A stretch of 44,938 nt of DNA, taken from Kiritimatiellales bacterium. Its GTDB lineage: Bacteria; Verrucomicrobiota; Kiritimatiellia; Kiritimatiellales; Pontiellaceae. Under the pieces are notes generated by a model. That model was not told the origin of the DNA. It saw only the letters and a program-made list of their open reading frames with translations, and did not search any database. Location of the stretch: contig QKAU01000063.1 of NCBI GenBank assembly GCA_003246265.1, forward strand, positions 1-44,938, given 5' to 3'. Shown here in pieces: positions 14,545 to 23,429 of this stretch. Positions within the stretch are counted from its first letter, which is position 1, and the number at the start of each line of letters is the position of its first letter. The translations under genes and the position numbers were made by a program.

Positions 14545-15906
14545 ATGCGCAACGAGGAAACCACTTGGCGCTGCTCCATCTGCGGCTACCTGCACTACGG
14601 CGACTCCCCGCCCGACGCCTGCCCCATCTGCGACGCGAAGGCCGAGGATTTCAAGGTGGTCGAAACCACCTTCCGCCCCGAACGCCATGATGTCGGTAAG
14701 GAGATGGTCGTCATCGTCGGCGCGGGAATCGCGGGGGTCTCGGCGGCGGAAGCCGTACGGGAACACGCGCCCGACGCCAAGATCGTCTTGGTTTCGAAGG
14801 AACAGGAGCTCCCCTACCACCGCCTCAACCTCACCCGCCTGCTGGCCGGCGAGATCACCGAAAGCACCCTTCCGCTCCACAAGGAGGAGTGGTACGCGGA
14901 GCGGCAGATCGACTTCCGCCGCGGCGTCGCGGCCACCGACATCGTGCTCGCCGAAAAGACGGTGCGGCTGGACGACGGCACCTCCCTGCCCTTCGACAAG
15001 CTGATCGTCACCACTGGGGCCCACCCCTACATGCCCCCGATCCCCGGCTCCGGCCTGGAGAACGTCTTCACCCTGAGGACGGCAGTGGATGCACGCAACG
15101 TGCTGGCCGCCATCCAGCCCGAATCCGACGTGGTCTGCATCGGCGGCGGCCTGCTGGGGCTCGAAACGGCCGGGGCGCTTGCGAAGCGGGGCGCCCATGT
15201 CACGGCGCTCGAGGCCTTCGGCCACCTGATGCCTCGGCAGCTCAACCCAGAGGGAAGCCGCGTACTGGAGCGGCACCTCGCCACCCTCGGTATCCAAGTC
15301 GTTACCGGCGCCATCGCCGACTGCATCGTGGGCGACGGATCGGCCAGCGGCGTCCACCTCAAGCGCGGCCAGCTGGTCCCTGCGGAGGTCGTCGTGGTCG
15401 CCGCCGGCGACCGCCCCAACACGGAGCTGTTCGAGCGGGCGGGCCTGACGGTCAAGAACGGCGTGCTGGTCGACAATTTCCTGCGCACCTCGAATCCCGA
15501 CATCTTCGCCGCCGGCGACGTATGCGAGCACGACGGGGTGCTCTACGGCGCGTGGTCGCCTGCCATGTACCAGGGCAAGATCGCCGGCATGAACGCCGCC
15601 GGCGTTCCCACCGAGTTCGGCGGGATTCCGCGCTCGCACCTGCTCAAGGTGCTCGGCAAGCCAATGTTCAGCATCGGCACGGTGGTGGCGACCGACGGAA
15701 GCTACCAGGCAATCGAGGACCATGCCGACGAGGGCTACCGCCTCTTCATGCTGCGCGACGGCCGCTTCGTCGGCTGCCTGCTGATCGGGAAGATCAAGCT
15801 GATGAAGGCGGTGCGCAAGGCCATCCAGGCGCGCATCGACGTGCGCGGGCTGCTCGGACCGAACCCGTCGGCGCAAGAAATTGCCGCCCACCTGGCCACG
15901 CTATAG
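14545..15906 (+). CDS. rubredoxin-fused FAD-dependent NAD(P)H oxidoreductase
   Basis: 453 residues. Residues 8-35 form a rubredoxin-type iron site, C10-SI-C13 and C26-PI-C29 (WRCSICGYLHYG...DACPICDA), of the short form also seen at the end of rubrerythrins. A pyridine-nucleotide-disulphide-type reductase follows: FAD motif VIVGAGIAGVSAAEA, second nucleotide motif CIGGGLLGLETAGAL, and TSNPDIFAAGDVCEH near the end. It resembles NirB N-terminal domains and NADH:rubredoxin reductases. The domain order suggests that electrons pass from NAD(P)H via FAD to the attached iron site, perhaps for oxygen or peroxide detoxification in an anaerobe. It is cytoplasmic with no signal peptide. Its last 6 bp overlap the convergent neighbour. 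Confidence 0.88.
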   Translation: MRNEETTWRCSICGYLHYGDSPPDACPICDAKAEDFKVVETTFRPERHDVGKEMVVIVGAGIAGVSAAEAVREHAPDAKIVLVSKEQELPYHRLNLTRLLAGEITESTLPLHKEEWYAERQIDFRRGVAATDIVLAEKTVRLDDGTSLPFDKLIVTTGAHPYMPPIPGSGLENVFTLRTAVDARNVLAAIQPESDVVCIGGGLLGLETAGALAKRGAHVTALEAFGHLMPRQLNPEGSRVLERHLATLGIQVVTGAIADCIVGDGSASGVHLKRGQLVPAEVVVVAAGDRPNTELFERAGLTVKNGVLVDNFLRTSNPDIFAAGDVCEHDGVLYGAWSPAMYQGKIAGMNAAGVPTEFGGIPRSHLLKVLGKPMFSIGTVVATDGSYQAIEDHADEGYRLFMLRDGRFVGCLLIGKIKLMKAVRKAIQARIDVRGLLGPNPSAQEIAAHLATL

Positions 15907-17118
15907 GCTTTCGAGCAGCCGCGCCAGCCGTCCCTTGGCGTGCTCCAGGCGCTGCAGCAGCATTTCGTGGACGGCGGTGCTGACCTCCTGGAACTCGGCA
16001 CGATGGTCGATCAACCGGTCGAGCTCCCGCTGCATGTGGTCGAAATCGCACGCCTCCACCGTGCCGGCGGAGACCTGGCCGAAGGGGGCCAGGAAGTTGT
16101 CCACCTTCGATCCCCGGCTGATGCCGATGATCGGCACGTGCAGCACCGACGCCAGGATCAGCAGGTGCAACCGGCTGCTGATCACCAAATCCAGCCTCCC
16201 GGCGATCGCCAGGATTTCCCTCGGCGTCCACCGTCCGCCCACCACGACCGCGCGCTCCCGGTTGCGCATCCGCGCATGCAGGCCCTCCATGAGCGGGGCG
16301 TCGGTGGCGTGGTTCATCGGCAGGAAGACGATCCGGTGCCCCCGTTCCGCGAGCCGGTCGAGGAATCCGACCAGGGCCTCCTCGTGGACCAGCCGCCGCT
16401 GCGCCGATATGCAGAGCCCCACCTTGCGCTCCGTCGATTCCAGCGTCGCACGGACCCGTGAATCCAACCGCATCGCCACCCACGGCACGGGTTCGAGGAG
16501 CTCCGCCGAATCGGCCCCGACGATGGCGCCGGGAACCGGTCCGCAATCATGCACGGCGGCCAGCGTCTCGGGATCGCGGAGCACCACGAGGTCGGCCAGG
16601 TTGAGCTGCTCGGCGATCCGTCGCCGGACGCGGTTTTCGGCGCGCAATTCCACGGCCCGGACGAGGTCGATGCGAGCGGGCAGGATGCGGGAGAGGAGGT
16701 CGAGCAGGGTTTTGCGTCGACCGGGCAGGACGCGGTAGAGATAGGGGTTGAGTTCGCGGTTCATGCCCACGCACCAGACGACCGTCCTGGTCCCGGCCCG
16801 GTGGGCCAGCTCCAGCATCCCGAGCGGGATCTCCGGATAGTCGGACAGCCCCGTTGCACCGGCCCACACAAAGAGGTCGGCCGCCGCGATGCACGCAGCC
16901 ATCTGCTTCCGGCTGAAGGGCGGCTCGAAGCCGAAGAGCGGCACCGTCTCAACCCCCAGGGCGCGGGCGGTGCCGTCGGGATCGTCGGTGCTGACCGTGA
17001 TTCGCGCCGAGGGGGCGACCTCGCGAAGGATCCGGACCACGCATTCGAGGATGGCCTCGTCGCCCACGTTGTTGCGTCCGAACGGGACGCCGCCGACCAG
17101 GATGTCCACCGCCTGCAT
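15901..17118 (-). CDS. polysaccharide pyruvyl transferase family protein
   Basis: 405 residues. The start ILVGGVPFGRNNVGDEAILE, the middle ILVWAG-like FVWAGATGLSDYPEIPLGML and the late segment LDLVISSRLHLLILASVLHVPIIGISRGSKVDNFL are those of the PS_pyruv_trans family (CsaB, WcaK), which includes enzymes that put pyruvyl ketals on cell-wall or exopolysaccharide sugars using phosphoenolpyruvate. The conserved SxRLH motif is present. No signal peptide or membrane helix. Neighbours (a reductase and Maf) give no glycan context, so the acceptor is unknown. It converges on and overlaps the reductase gene by 6 bp. Confidence 0.8.
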   Translation of the reverse strand: MQAVDILVGGVPFGRNNVGDEAILECVVRILREVAPSARITVSTDDPDGTARALGVETVPLFGFEPPFSRKQMAACIAAADLFVWAGATGLSDYPEIPLGMLELAHRAGTRTVVWCVGMNRELNPYLYRVLPGRRKTLLDLLSRILPARIDLVRAVELRAENRVRRRIAEQLNLADLVVLRDPETLAAVHDCGPVPGAIVGADSAELLEPVPWVAMRLDSRVRATLESTERKVGLCISAQRRLVHEEALVGFLDRLAERGHRIVFLPMNHATDAPLMEGLHARMRNRERAVVVGGRWTPREILAIAGRLDLVISSRLHLLILASVLHVPIIGISRGSKVDNFLAPFGQVSAGTVEACDFDHMQRELDRLIDHRAEFQEVSTAVHEMLLQRLEHAKGRLARLLESL

Positions 17119-17182
17119 GCCGATCCTTATGCCATGCAGAAGGAGCTTTTAATAGTCCGTGTTGCAACATAGTGTCGGCTTC

Positions 17183-17746
17183 ATGCAACCGTATCCCGCA
17201 GTTGGAAAACTGGTCCTGGCCAGCGGCTCGCCCCGGCGGCGCGAAATGCTCGCCGCCCTCGGACTGGCGTTCGAGGTCCAGGTTCCGCAGATCGACGAAA
17301 CCCCGCGGCCCGGCGAACCGCCCCGCGCCTTTGCCGAGCGGATGGCGGCCGAAAAGGCGGCCGCCGCCGAAACCGATGCGACCGTCATCGCCGCCGACAC
17401 GGTCGTGGTGCTCGGCGACCGAATCCTGGGAAAACCGGCCGACGAGAACCATGCACGGGCGATGCTCCGCATGCTCTCCGGAAAAACCCACGAGGTCGTC
17501 ACCGGCATCTGCGTGCGGCGGGGCGGCCGGCAGCGGGTTTTCTCCGTTTCGACCGGCGTGGTCTTCCGCGTACTGGAGCCGGCCGAAATCGATGCCTACA
17601 TCGCCACCGGATGCCCCATGGACAAGGCAGGGGCCTACGCCATCCAGGGCGGGGCGGCGCACATGGTGCGCGCCATCGAGGGCTCCTACACCAACGTGGT
17701 CGGCCTGCCGCTCTGCGAACTCCACGAGGCCTTGATTTCCCTTTGA
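17183..17746 (+). CDS. maf: Maf-type nucleotide pyrophosphatase
   Basis: 187 residues from the ATG at 17183 (a GTG at 17159 would add eight atypical residues). It carries the family signatures LASGSPRRREML at the start, IAADTVVVLGDRILGKP, ARAMLRMLSGKTHEVVTG, MDKAGAYAIQGG and GSYTNVVGLPL. Maf proteins hydrolyse non-canonical or selected nucleoside triphosphates to monophosphates and act as house-cleaning enzymes; which base is preferred cannot be read by eye. It starts divergently from the pyruvyl transferase family gene, and a 10-bp palindrome TGTTGCAACA (17160-17169) lies in the shared promoter. Confidence 0.93.
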   Translation: MQPYPAVGKLVLASGSPRRREMLAALGLAFEVQVPQIDETPRPGEPPRAFAERMAAEKAAAAETDATVIAADTVVVLGDRILGKPADENHARAMLRMLSGKTHEVVTGICVRRGGRQRVFSVSTGVVFRVLEPAEIDAYIATGCPMDKAGAYAIQGGAAHMVRAIEGSYTNVVGLPLCELHEALISL

Positions 17747-17800
17747 TTCACGCATCCAAATCGACTAGTTTCCGCAGGACCTCTTGTTAGCGGAATTACG

Positions 17801-19321
17801 ATGCCGAAACCCAGAACCCCATTCCTGCTCAAGATCCTGCCGGTCGCGGCGGTGGCGGTCTTCGCCACCCGCGCCAAGGCCTTCGGCTGGGCGGGCGACA
17901 TGAGCTACCTGGCGACGGAGACCGTGGTCATCACGCTGCTCTCCTCGATGGTGCTGCTGCTCTTCGGCGTACTCTGCCGCTTGCGGAGCCTGCGTCTCGA
18001 ACTGGAGCGCAAGTCGCGCGCCCTTGAAAAGAGCGAGCGCCACCTTCGCCTCATGGGCGACAACCTGCCCAACGTAACCCTCTTCCAGCTGGTGCGCGAC
18101 GAGGCGGGCGTGTTCCGCTTCAACTACCTCAGCAAGGGCTACGAGCGCGCCCTGGGCCTGGACCGCGACGAAGCGGTCGCCGATGCCCGCACGGCCATGG
18201 ACCAGGTCTACGAGGAGGATCTGCCCATCCTGCGCAAGGCGTATGTGGATTCGCGGGAGGCGATGGCGGCGGTCGACTTCCAGCTGCGGGTACTCAGCGC
18301 CGCGGGCGAGCTGAAATGGCTCCAGGTCAGCGCGGTACCGCACCTCGACGACGGCAACCTGCTGTGGGACGGCCTGATGCAGGACATTTCGCTGAACAAG
18401 CGGATCGAGGACGCCCTGCTCGATGAAAACCGCAACCTGCAGAACCTCTTCGAGACGATCGACGATTTCCTGGTCGTCTGCGATGCCAGCGGGCGCCTGG
18501 TGCACACCAATCCGACGGTGGTGCGCCGTCTCGGCTACTCCCCCGAGGAACTTGGGGGGATGAACCTGTTCGGGCTCTATGCCGAGGAGGCGCGCAGCGA
18601 GGCGTTCAAGGCGATGGCCCAGCTGCAGTCGGACCGGGCCGCCAGCTGCAACCTGCCGCTGCAGTCCAAGGGCGGCCATCGGATCCCGGTCGAGATGAAC
18701 TTCTTCCAGGGCCTATGGAAAAACCGCAAGGCGCTCTTCGGCGTCGCGCGGGACGTGGCGGGCCGCCAGCGGACCGAGGCCGCCCTAAGGGAGTCGCAGC
18801 GGATGCTCCAGCTGACGCTCGACACCATCCCCTTGTCGGTCTTCTGGAAGGATAAGGACTCGGTCTATCTCGGCTGCAACAAGGCGTTCATCCGGGAATG
18901 CGGCATGGAGACCCCCGACCAGGTCGTGGGCAAGACGCCACATGACCTGTTCAATGAGACGACCGCCAACGAGATCATCGAACGCGACCAGCAGCTGATC
19001 CGGTCGGGGCGGCCAGTCCAGGGCATGCTGCAGTCGCATACGCTGATTGATGGGAGCGTCGCGTGGCGCGACGTGACCAAGATCCCCCTGCGCGACGAGG
19101 AGGGAAATGCTGTCGGGGTGCTGGGTGTATGGCGCGACGTCACCGAGCAGAACCAGGCGGAGGAGCGGCTAAAGCGGACCCTCGACGACATGGAACGCTT
19201 CAACCAGCTCATGCGCGGACGCGAACGGCGAACCCTGGAGCTCAAGGCGGAGATCAACGCCCTGCTCGCGGAGATGGGGCGGCCGCGCAAGTACCGGACC
19301 ACCACGGAGGATGCCCCATGA
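17801..19321 (+). CDS. membrane protein with three PAS domains and no kinase
   Basis: 506 residues. An N-terminal hydrophobic signal-like segment (PFLLKILPVAAVAVFATRAKA) and a membrane helix (about 42-62) leave only a short exposed loop. Three PAS-type domains follow (about 80-205, 215-330, 335-460), recognised by SPEELGGMN, ARDVAGRQRTEAAL and WRDVTEQNQAEERL. The protein ends in a charged helix, ERFNQLMRGRERRTLELKAE and onward, without phosphorylation, cyclase or kinase domain. The same helix type ends the next protein, whose ATG overlaps this stop (ATGA, 19318-19321). It probably senses a ligand or redox state and signals through the hybrid kinase encoded third. Confidence 0.85.
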   Translation: MPKPRTPFLLKILPVAAVAVFATRAKAFGWAGDMSYLATETVVITLLSSMVLLLFGVLCRLRSLRLELERKSRALEKSERHLRLMGDNLPNVTLFQLVRDEAGVFRFNYLSKGYERALGLDRDEAVADARTAMDQVYEEDLPILRKAYVDSREAMAAVDFQLRVLSAAGELKWLQVSAVPHLDDGNLLWDGLMQDISLNKRIEDALLDENRNLQNLFETIDDFLVVCDASGRLVHTNPTVVRRLGYSPEELGGMNLFGLYAEEARSEAFKAMAQLQSDRAASCNLPLQSKGGHRIPVEMNFFQGLWKNRKALFGVARDVAGRQRTEAALRESQRMLQLTLDTIPLSVFWKDKDSVYLGCNKAFIRECGMETPDQVVGKTPHDLFNETTANEIIERDQQLIRSGRPVQGMLQSHTLIDGSVAWRDVTKIPLRDEEGNAVGVLGVWRDVTEQNQAEERLKRTLDDMERFNQLMRGRERRTLELKAEINALLAEMGRPRKYRTTTEDAP

Positions 19322-19845
19322 GCGCGCCGCCCGGAATTGGAAAACCCAGGCGATCCTACGGCCTCTTTTCGCTGGCGGCCGTGGCCTACGTCGCGTGCGT
19401 TGCCGCCTTCGCCTTCTGGTCCTACCAGGAGGGGCAGGAGGCGCTGCTCAACTACGCCGGCCGCCTTGAGGCCGGCAGGACGCAGCTCGGCTCACGCCTG
19501 GCCGCGGCCGATCCGACGGAGGAGATGCTGCGGGAACACGCCGCGCGAAGCCTGCTTGCCGGCGTCGTGCTGCTTGCCCTGGCCGCCCCCCTGGCGGTGC
19601 TCTACCACCGCGCCCAGTCGCGAACCGCCCGGGAACTGGCCACCCTCAACTACCGCCTGCAGCAGGATGTCGATGTGCAGCGGCGGCGAGAATCCGAACT
19701 CAAGGACGCCATGCGCGACCTGGAGCGGTTCGCCACCGTGGCCACCGGGCGCGAATCGCGCATCATGGAGCTCAAGACCGAGGTCAACGCCCTGATGGCC
19801 GAACTCGACCGACCGCCGCGCTACAACATCGACCGGACGGATTAG
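19318..19845 (+). CDS. small two-helix membrane protein with sensor-type tail
   Basis: 175 residues beginning at the ATG that overlaps the previous stop. Two membrane helices (about 14-36 and 76-97) enclose a periplasmic loop of roughly 40 residues. A cytoplasmic coiled coil of about 75 residues ends with [20 protein letters not shown] and onward to RPPRYNI, closely matching the tail of the preceding PAS protein. No catalytic domain is visible. By context it is the membrane or periplasmic component of a three-gene signalling unit, but no family name comes to mind. Confidence 0.75.
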   Translation: MSAPPGIGKPRRSYGLFSLAAVAYVACVAAFAFWSYQEGQEALLNYAGRLEAGRTQLGSRLAAADPTEEMLREHAARSLLAGVVLLALAAPLAVLYHRAQSRTARELATLNYRLQQDVDVQRRRESELKDAMRDLERFATVATGRESRIMELKTEVNALMAELDRPPRYNIDRTD

Positions 19846-19853
19846 GCAGACCA

Positions 19854-22343
19854 ATGGAACCATCCACCAGCAGACCACCAAGGATCCGTAGGCGCGTCGC
19901 CCGCAGCGCCGCCCTAGCTGCCGGCGCCGCCACGGCGCTGGTGGCGGCCGCGGCCCATGGGCTGGGCTGGGCCGCCTTCCCCAACCCGGTCCAGGCAATC
20001 GGGGGCCTTGCCCTGCTGGGGCTCCTGCTGGGGCTCCTACTGGGCCATCTGGCCGGTCGGCGCATCGAGCGGGATGCGCAGGCGCACAGCAGCGAGATGC
20101 AGGCGCACCTCGATACCGTCCAGGAGTTGATGCGCGCCAACGAGTTCCTGGAGACCGAGACGCTCGACCTGAAGAAGCACCGCAAGGCCCTGCTGAGCAT
20201 CATGGAAGACGCGGAACGCTACAACCAGGAGCTCAAGCGCGAAATTACCGACCGCAAGCGCGCCGACCAGGAGGCCGCGCGGACGCGCCGCAACATGGAA
20301 CTGATCCTTCATGGAGGCGACCTGGGCTACTGGGACTGGAACCTGGTGGAGAACCGCCACGTTTTCAACGACCGCTTCGTCGCCATCCTCGGCGGCGAAC
20401 CCGATGAACGCGAATGGCGCAACCGGCATATCCACCCCGACGACGCGCGGGCGGTCCGGCGGGCCCTGGATGCGCACCTGGAAAATTCTTCGGAGCCCTA
20501 CGCCTGCGAATATCGCGTGCAGCGGCACGGCGGCGAATGGGCCTGGGTGCTCGACCGCGGCCACGTGGTGGAATGGAGTTCGGAACACCGGCCGCAGCGG
20601 ATGGTCGGCACGTTGCTCGACATCACCGAGCGCAAGGAGCATGAGCTGGAGCTCAAGGAGGCCAACCGGCTGCTCGACCGGCGCAGCCGCGAACTCGAAG
20701 AGAACCAGCACATCATCATGGGCATGATGGAGGATGCCAACGAAGCGCGCGAAAGCCTGGAGCAGGCCAACCGCCAGCTGCTCATCGCCCGGGAGCGGGC
20801 CGAGCAGGCCACCCGCGCGAAATCGGACTTCCTCGCCAGCATGAGCCACGAAATCCGCACCCCCATGAACGGCATCATCGGCACCGCCAGCCTGCTCCAC
20901 GACACCACCATGACCCCGGAACAGCGCGAATACCTGCGCATCATCCAGACGTCCGGCGACACCCTGCTGACCCTGCTCAACGACATCCTCGACTTCTCCA
21001 AGATCGAAGCCGGCAAGCTCGACCTTGAACCCCAGGCCTTCGACCTGCGCGAAACCTGCGAACACGTGGTCGACCTGCTAACGCCCACGGCGCTGGAAAA
21101 GGGCATCGACCTGCACATCCGCTATTCCCCACGCACCCCCGCGTGGGTGGTGGGCGATGCCGGCCGCGTCCGGCAGGTACTGCTGAACCTCGCGGGCAAT
21201 GCGCTCAAGTTTACGCATGAAGGTCACGTCTTCATCGATGTGGAAGCCGTTTCGGTCACGGCCGCGGAATCGACCATCCATTTCAGCATCCGGGATACGG
21301 GCATCGGGGTGTCGCGCGAGGAGATTCCCCAGCTCTTCCAGAAGTTTTCCCAGGGCGACTCCTCGACGACGCGCGAATACGGCGGTACCGGCCTGGGCCT
21401 GGCCATCTGCAAGCAGCTCGTTTCGCTGATGAACGGCAAGATCGGCATGGAAAGCGAACTGGGGAAAGGATCGACCTTCTGGTTCCGGCTGGCGCTGCCC
21501 AACGCCTCCGCACCCACCGAAAACGTCATCGACGCCCCCCGGTTCAAGGGGGAGAAGGTGCTCGTGGTGGACGAAAAAGGGATCATGGGTCCCATCCTCG
21601 CGGAATGGCTGGCACACTGGGGACTGGAGGTCGATCCCGCCACATCGGCACCGGAAGCGGCTGAACGGCTCGGCAGCGGGGACTACCGCCTGGTCGTGCT
21701 CGAGGACCAGCTGGTCCTGGACGGCGAATCCCCGATCGTGCACTGCCCCGACTTCGACCGGACGCCCTCCCTGTTCGTCTGCACCATCCCCAACCGCGAC
21801 TTCCGGGCGATCGACCATGCCGGCCCTTCGGCCAACCTCGTCAAGCCGATCCGCATCGAGTCGCTGCTCCGCCGCACGGCCACGATCCTGGGCTATGCCG
21901 TCGAAACCGCCCGCCCCCCCAGCGGCGCGCCGACGATCGAAACCTCCAGGCTCGCGGTGGCCGGCACATGCCGCATCCTCGTCACCGAGGACAATCTGGT
22001 CAATCAGACCGTGGTCAAGCGCATGCTGGCAAAGCACGGCTACGAGGTCGACCTTGCGGAGAACGGCGAACAGGCGCTGCGCAAGGTGACCCACGGCGGC
22101 CCGTACGACCTTGTCCTTATGGATTGCCAGATGCCGCGCATGGATGGCTATGAGGCTTCCCGGCGCATCCGCGCCTTCGAGGAGGAGGCCGCGCACGGAC
22201 TCCGCGTGCCGATCATAGCCCTCACCGCCAACGCCATGCAGGGGGACCGCGAAAAGTGCCTGGAAGCCGGCATGGACGACTACATCGCCAAGCCGGTGAA
22301 GAAAGAGGCGCTCTTCGAGATGATCCGCCGCTACCTCGACTGA
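19854..22343 (+). CDS. hybrid sensor histidine kinase with one degenerate and one intact receiver
   Basis: 829 residues: two N-terminal hydrophobic helices (about 18-40, 48-66), a coiled coil with [14 protein letters not shown], a PAS domain (about 145-265), a second coiled coil, then a HisKA domain with phosphorylation site His332 in [10 protein letters not shown] and a full HATPase ([20 protein letters not shown]). Two receivers follow. The first (about 565-680) has EDQLV where the phosphorylated Asp-x-x-MP segment should be and a weak acidic pair, so it is probably inactive. The second is normal with Asp757 ([13 protein letters not shown]) and lysine in AKPVKK. There is no output domain. 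It lies 8 bp after the two-helix protein gene. It likely phosphorylates a response regulator encoded elsewhere. Confidence 0.93.
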   Translation: MEPSTSRPPRIRRRVARSAALAAGAATALVAAAAHGLGWAAFPNPVQAIGGLALLGLLLGLLLGHLAGRRIERDAQAHSSEMQAHLDTVQELMRANEFLETETLDLKKHRKALLSIMEDAERYNQELKREITDRKRADQEAARTRRNMELILHGGDLGYWDWNLVENRHVFNDRFVAILGGEPDEREWRNRHIHPDDARAVRRALDAHLENSSEPYACEYRVQRHGGEWAWVLDRGHVVEWSSEHRPQRMVGTLLDITERKEHELELKEANRLLDRRSRELEENQHIIMGMMEDANEARESLEQANRQLLIARERAEQATRAKSDFLASMSHEIRTPMNGIIGTASLLHDTTMTPEQREYLRIIQTSGDTLLTLLNDILDFSKIEAGKLDLEPQAFDLRETCEHVVDLLTPTALEKGIDLHIRYSPRTPAWVVGDAGRVRQVLLNLAGNALKFTHEGHVFIDVEAVSVTAAESTIHFSIRDTGIGVSREEIPQLFQKFSQGDSSTTREYGGTGLGLAICKQLVSLMNGKIGMESELGKGSTFWFRLALPNASAPTENVIDAPRFKGEKVLVVDEKGIMGPILAEWLAHWGLEVDPATSAPEAAERLGSGDYRLVVLEDQLVLDGESPIVHCPDFDRTPSLFVCTIPNRDFRAIDHAGPSANLVKPIRIESLLRRTATILGYAVETARPPSGAPTIETSRLAVAGTCRILVTEDNLVNQTVVKRMLAKHGYEVDLAENGEQALRKVTHGGPYDLVLMDCQMPRMDGYEASRRIRAFEEEAAHGLRVPIIALTANAMQGDREKCLEAGMDDYIAKPVKKEALFEMIRRYLD

Positions 22344-22361
22344 CCGGTCCGGCAGCGGAGC

Positions 22362-23153
22362 CTACCACACCGTGCGAATAGATCCCCCGTCGACCCCGAT
22401 CGTCTGCCCCGTGATGTAGCTCGCCGCATCCGAAAGCAGGAAGGCGGCCAGGCGGCCGAACTCCTCGGTCGTGCCGTAGCGTCCCAGCGGGATGCCCGTT
22501 TCATTGGCGGCCCGGACTTCGGCCAGCGGGACCTCCCGGGCATCCGCCGCCATCTGGTCGAGGGCCAGGACGCGATCCGTGTCGATCCGCCCCGGCATCA
22601 GGTTGTTTACGCGGATGTTCTCCGGCGCCAGCTGGAGGGAAAGGCTTTTGGCGAGGCTGGTCACCCCTGAGCGCATCACGTTCGAGAGCAGCAGGGTGTC
22701 GATCGGCTCCTTCACGGCGATGGAGGTAACCGCAAGGATGGCCCCCCCGCCCGCTTCGCGCATCGAGGGCAGTACGGCGCGGATCATCCGTACGGCTCCC
22801 ATCAACGTCAGTTCGAAGGCGGCCTGCCAGTCGGTATCGGCAAAGTCGTCAAACTTCCCCGCCGGCGGACCGCCGGCGTTCACCACCAGCAGGTCCACGC
22901 CGCCGAACGCCTGTACCGTATTCTCCACCCACTGGGCAATCGAATCCGGATCCGAGGCATCGAGCACATTGGGCAGGACTTCGCCGCCCGTCTCTTCCGC
23001 CAGCGCGCCGGCCGCGTCGAAGATCTCCGATTCGGTACGGCTGCCGATCGAGACCAGCGCTCCTTCGCGCGACAGTTCGCGGGCAATGCCGAAACCCAGA
23101 CCCCGGCTCGAAGCCGCCACCATCGCCACCTTGCCGCGCAATCCGAGTTCCAT
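22362..23153 (-). CDS. atypical short-chain dehydrogenase/reductase lacking the Tyr-Lys pair
   Basis: 263 residues with SDR fold signatures: AASSRGLGFGIA (cofactor loop), NAG at 92-94, catalytic-type Ser144, IRVNNLMPG and ITGQTIGVDGG. The usual YxxxK is missing: counting from Ser144, Tyr is replaced by Ser157 and Lys by Arg161 (SNVMR). A subgroup of FabG-like proteins shares this trait (NCBI BKR_like_SDR_like, as I recall) and its reaction is uncertain. It is preceded by only 3 bp by the 58-residue gene on the same strand, so the two form an operon. Calling it a 3-oxoacyl-ACP reductase would be unsafe. Confidence 0.85.
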   Translation of the reverse strand: MELGLRGKVAMVAASSRGLGFGIARELSREGALVSIGSRTESEIFDAAGALAEETGGEVLPNVLDASDPDSIAQWVENTVQAFGGVDLLVVNAGGPPAGKFDDFADTDWQAAFELTLMGAVRMIRAVLPSMREAGGGAILAVTSIAVKEPIDTLLLSNVMRSGVTSLAKSLSLQLAPENIRVNNLMPGRIDTDRVLALDQMAADAREVPLAEVRAANETGIPLGRYGTTEEFGRLAAFLLSDAASYITGQTIGVDGGSIRTVW

Positions 23154-23156
23154 GGC

Positions 23157-23333
23157 CTACTCCAGCTTCCCTTCCATCCAGTTGGCGATCGCATGCAGCT
23201 CCTCGGCCGAATATTCGCCATCGAGCTTCACGAACGCGGCGCCGTTGACGAATTCGATGAAGGGATCGTCCAGTTCCAGGCAGCCGCACGGCCCCTTCGC
23301 GGCCGCAATCAGTTCCTTGGGTGACCTTCTCAT
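23157..23333 (-). CDS. 58-residue protein with a CGC motif, operon partner of the SDR
   Basis: A short gene with an excellent ribosome-binding site (GGAGGAG, 7 nt before ATG) directly upstream of the SDR gene with a 3-bp gap. The product begins MRRSPKELIAAAKGPCGCLE, continues through an acidic and aromatic stretch (DDPFIEFVNGAAF) and ends ELHAIANWMEGKLE. The pattern of short helices and a Cys-Gly-Cys is compatible with a small metal- or partner-binding protein. No signal peptide. I do not recognise a family. The strong ribosome-binding site and codon composition make it a real gene. Confidence 0.75.
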   Translation of the reverse strand: MRRSPKELIAAAKGPCGCLELDDPFIEFVNGAAFVKLDGEYSAEELHAIANWMEGKLE

Positions 23334-23388
23334 GGGAACGCTCCTCCGTTAACGGGACTACCTTAGCCGGATGCGACGCCTTGTCAAA

Positions 23389-23408
23389 GCGATGTTGCAA
23401 CGCATCGC
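23389..23408. promoter_or_regulatory. inverted repeat in the promoter of bioF
   Basis: GCGATG (23389-23394) and CATCGC (23403-23408) are 6-bp arms around TTGCAACG, starting 41 bp before the bioF ATG. It could be an operator for bioF or for the divergent SDR operon. It does not resemble the BirA operator. Confidence 0.3.
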
Positions 23409-23429
23409 CCCCTCCTGCACAGTGCCGCC

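Noticed and set aside
13777-15891. A 704-codon open frame on the minus strand
   Set aside because: It runs opposite the 11-haem cytochrome, a tRNA and the rubredoxin-reductase gene and shows no protein family features.
23334-23429. BirA-type biotin operator upstream of bioF
   Set aside because: No TTGTAAAC-spacer-GTTTACAA-like dyad is present; the inverted repeat there is different.
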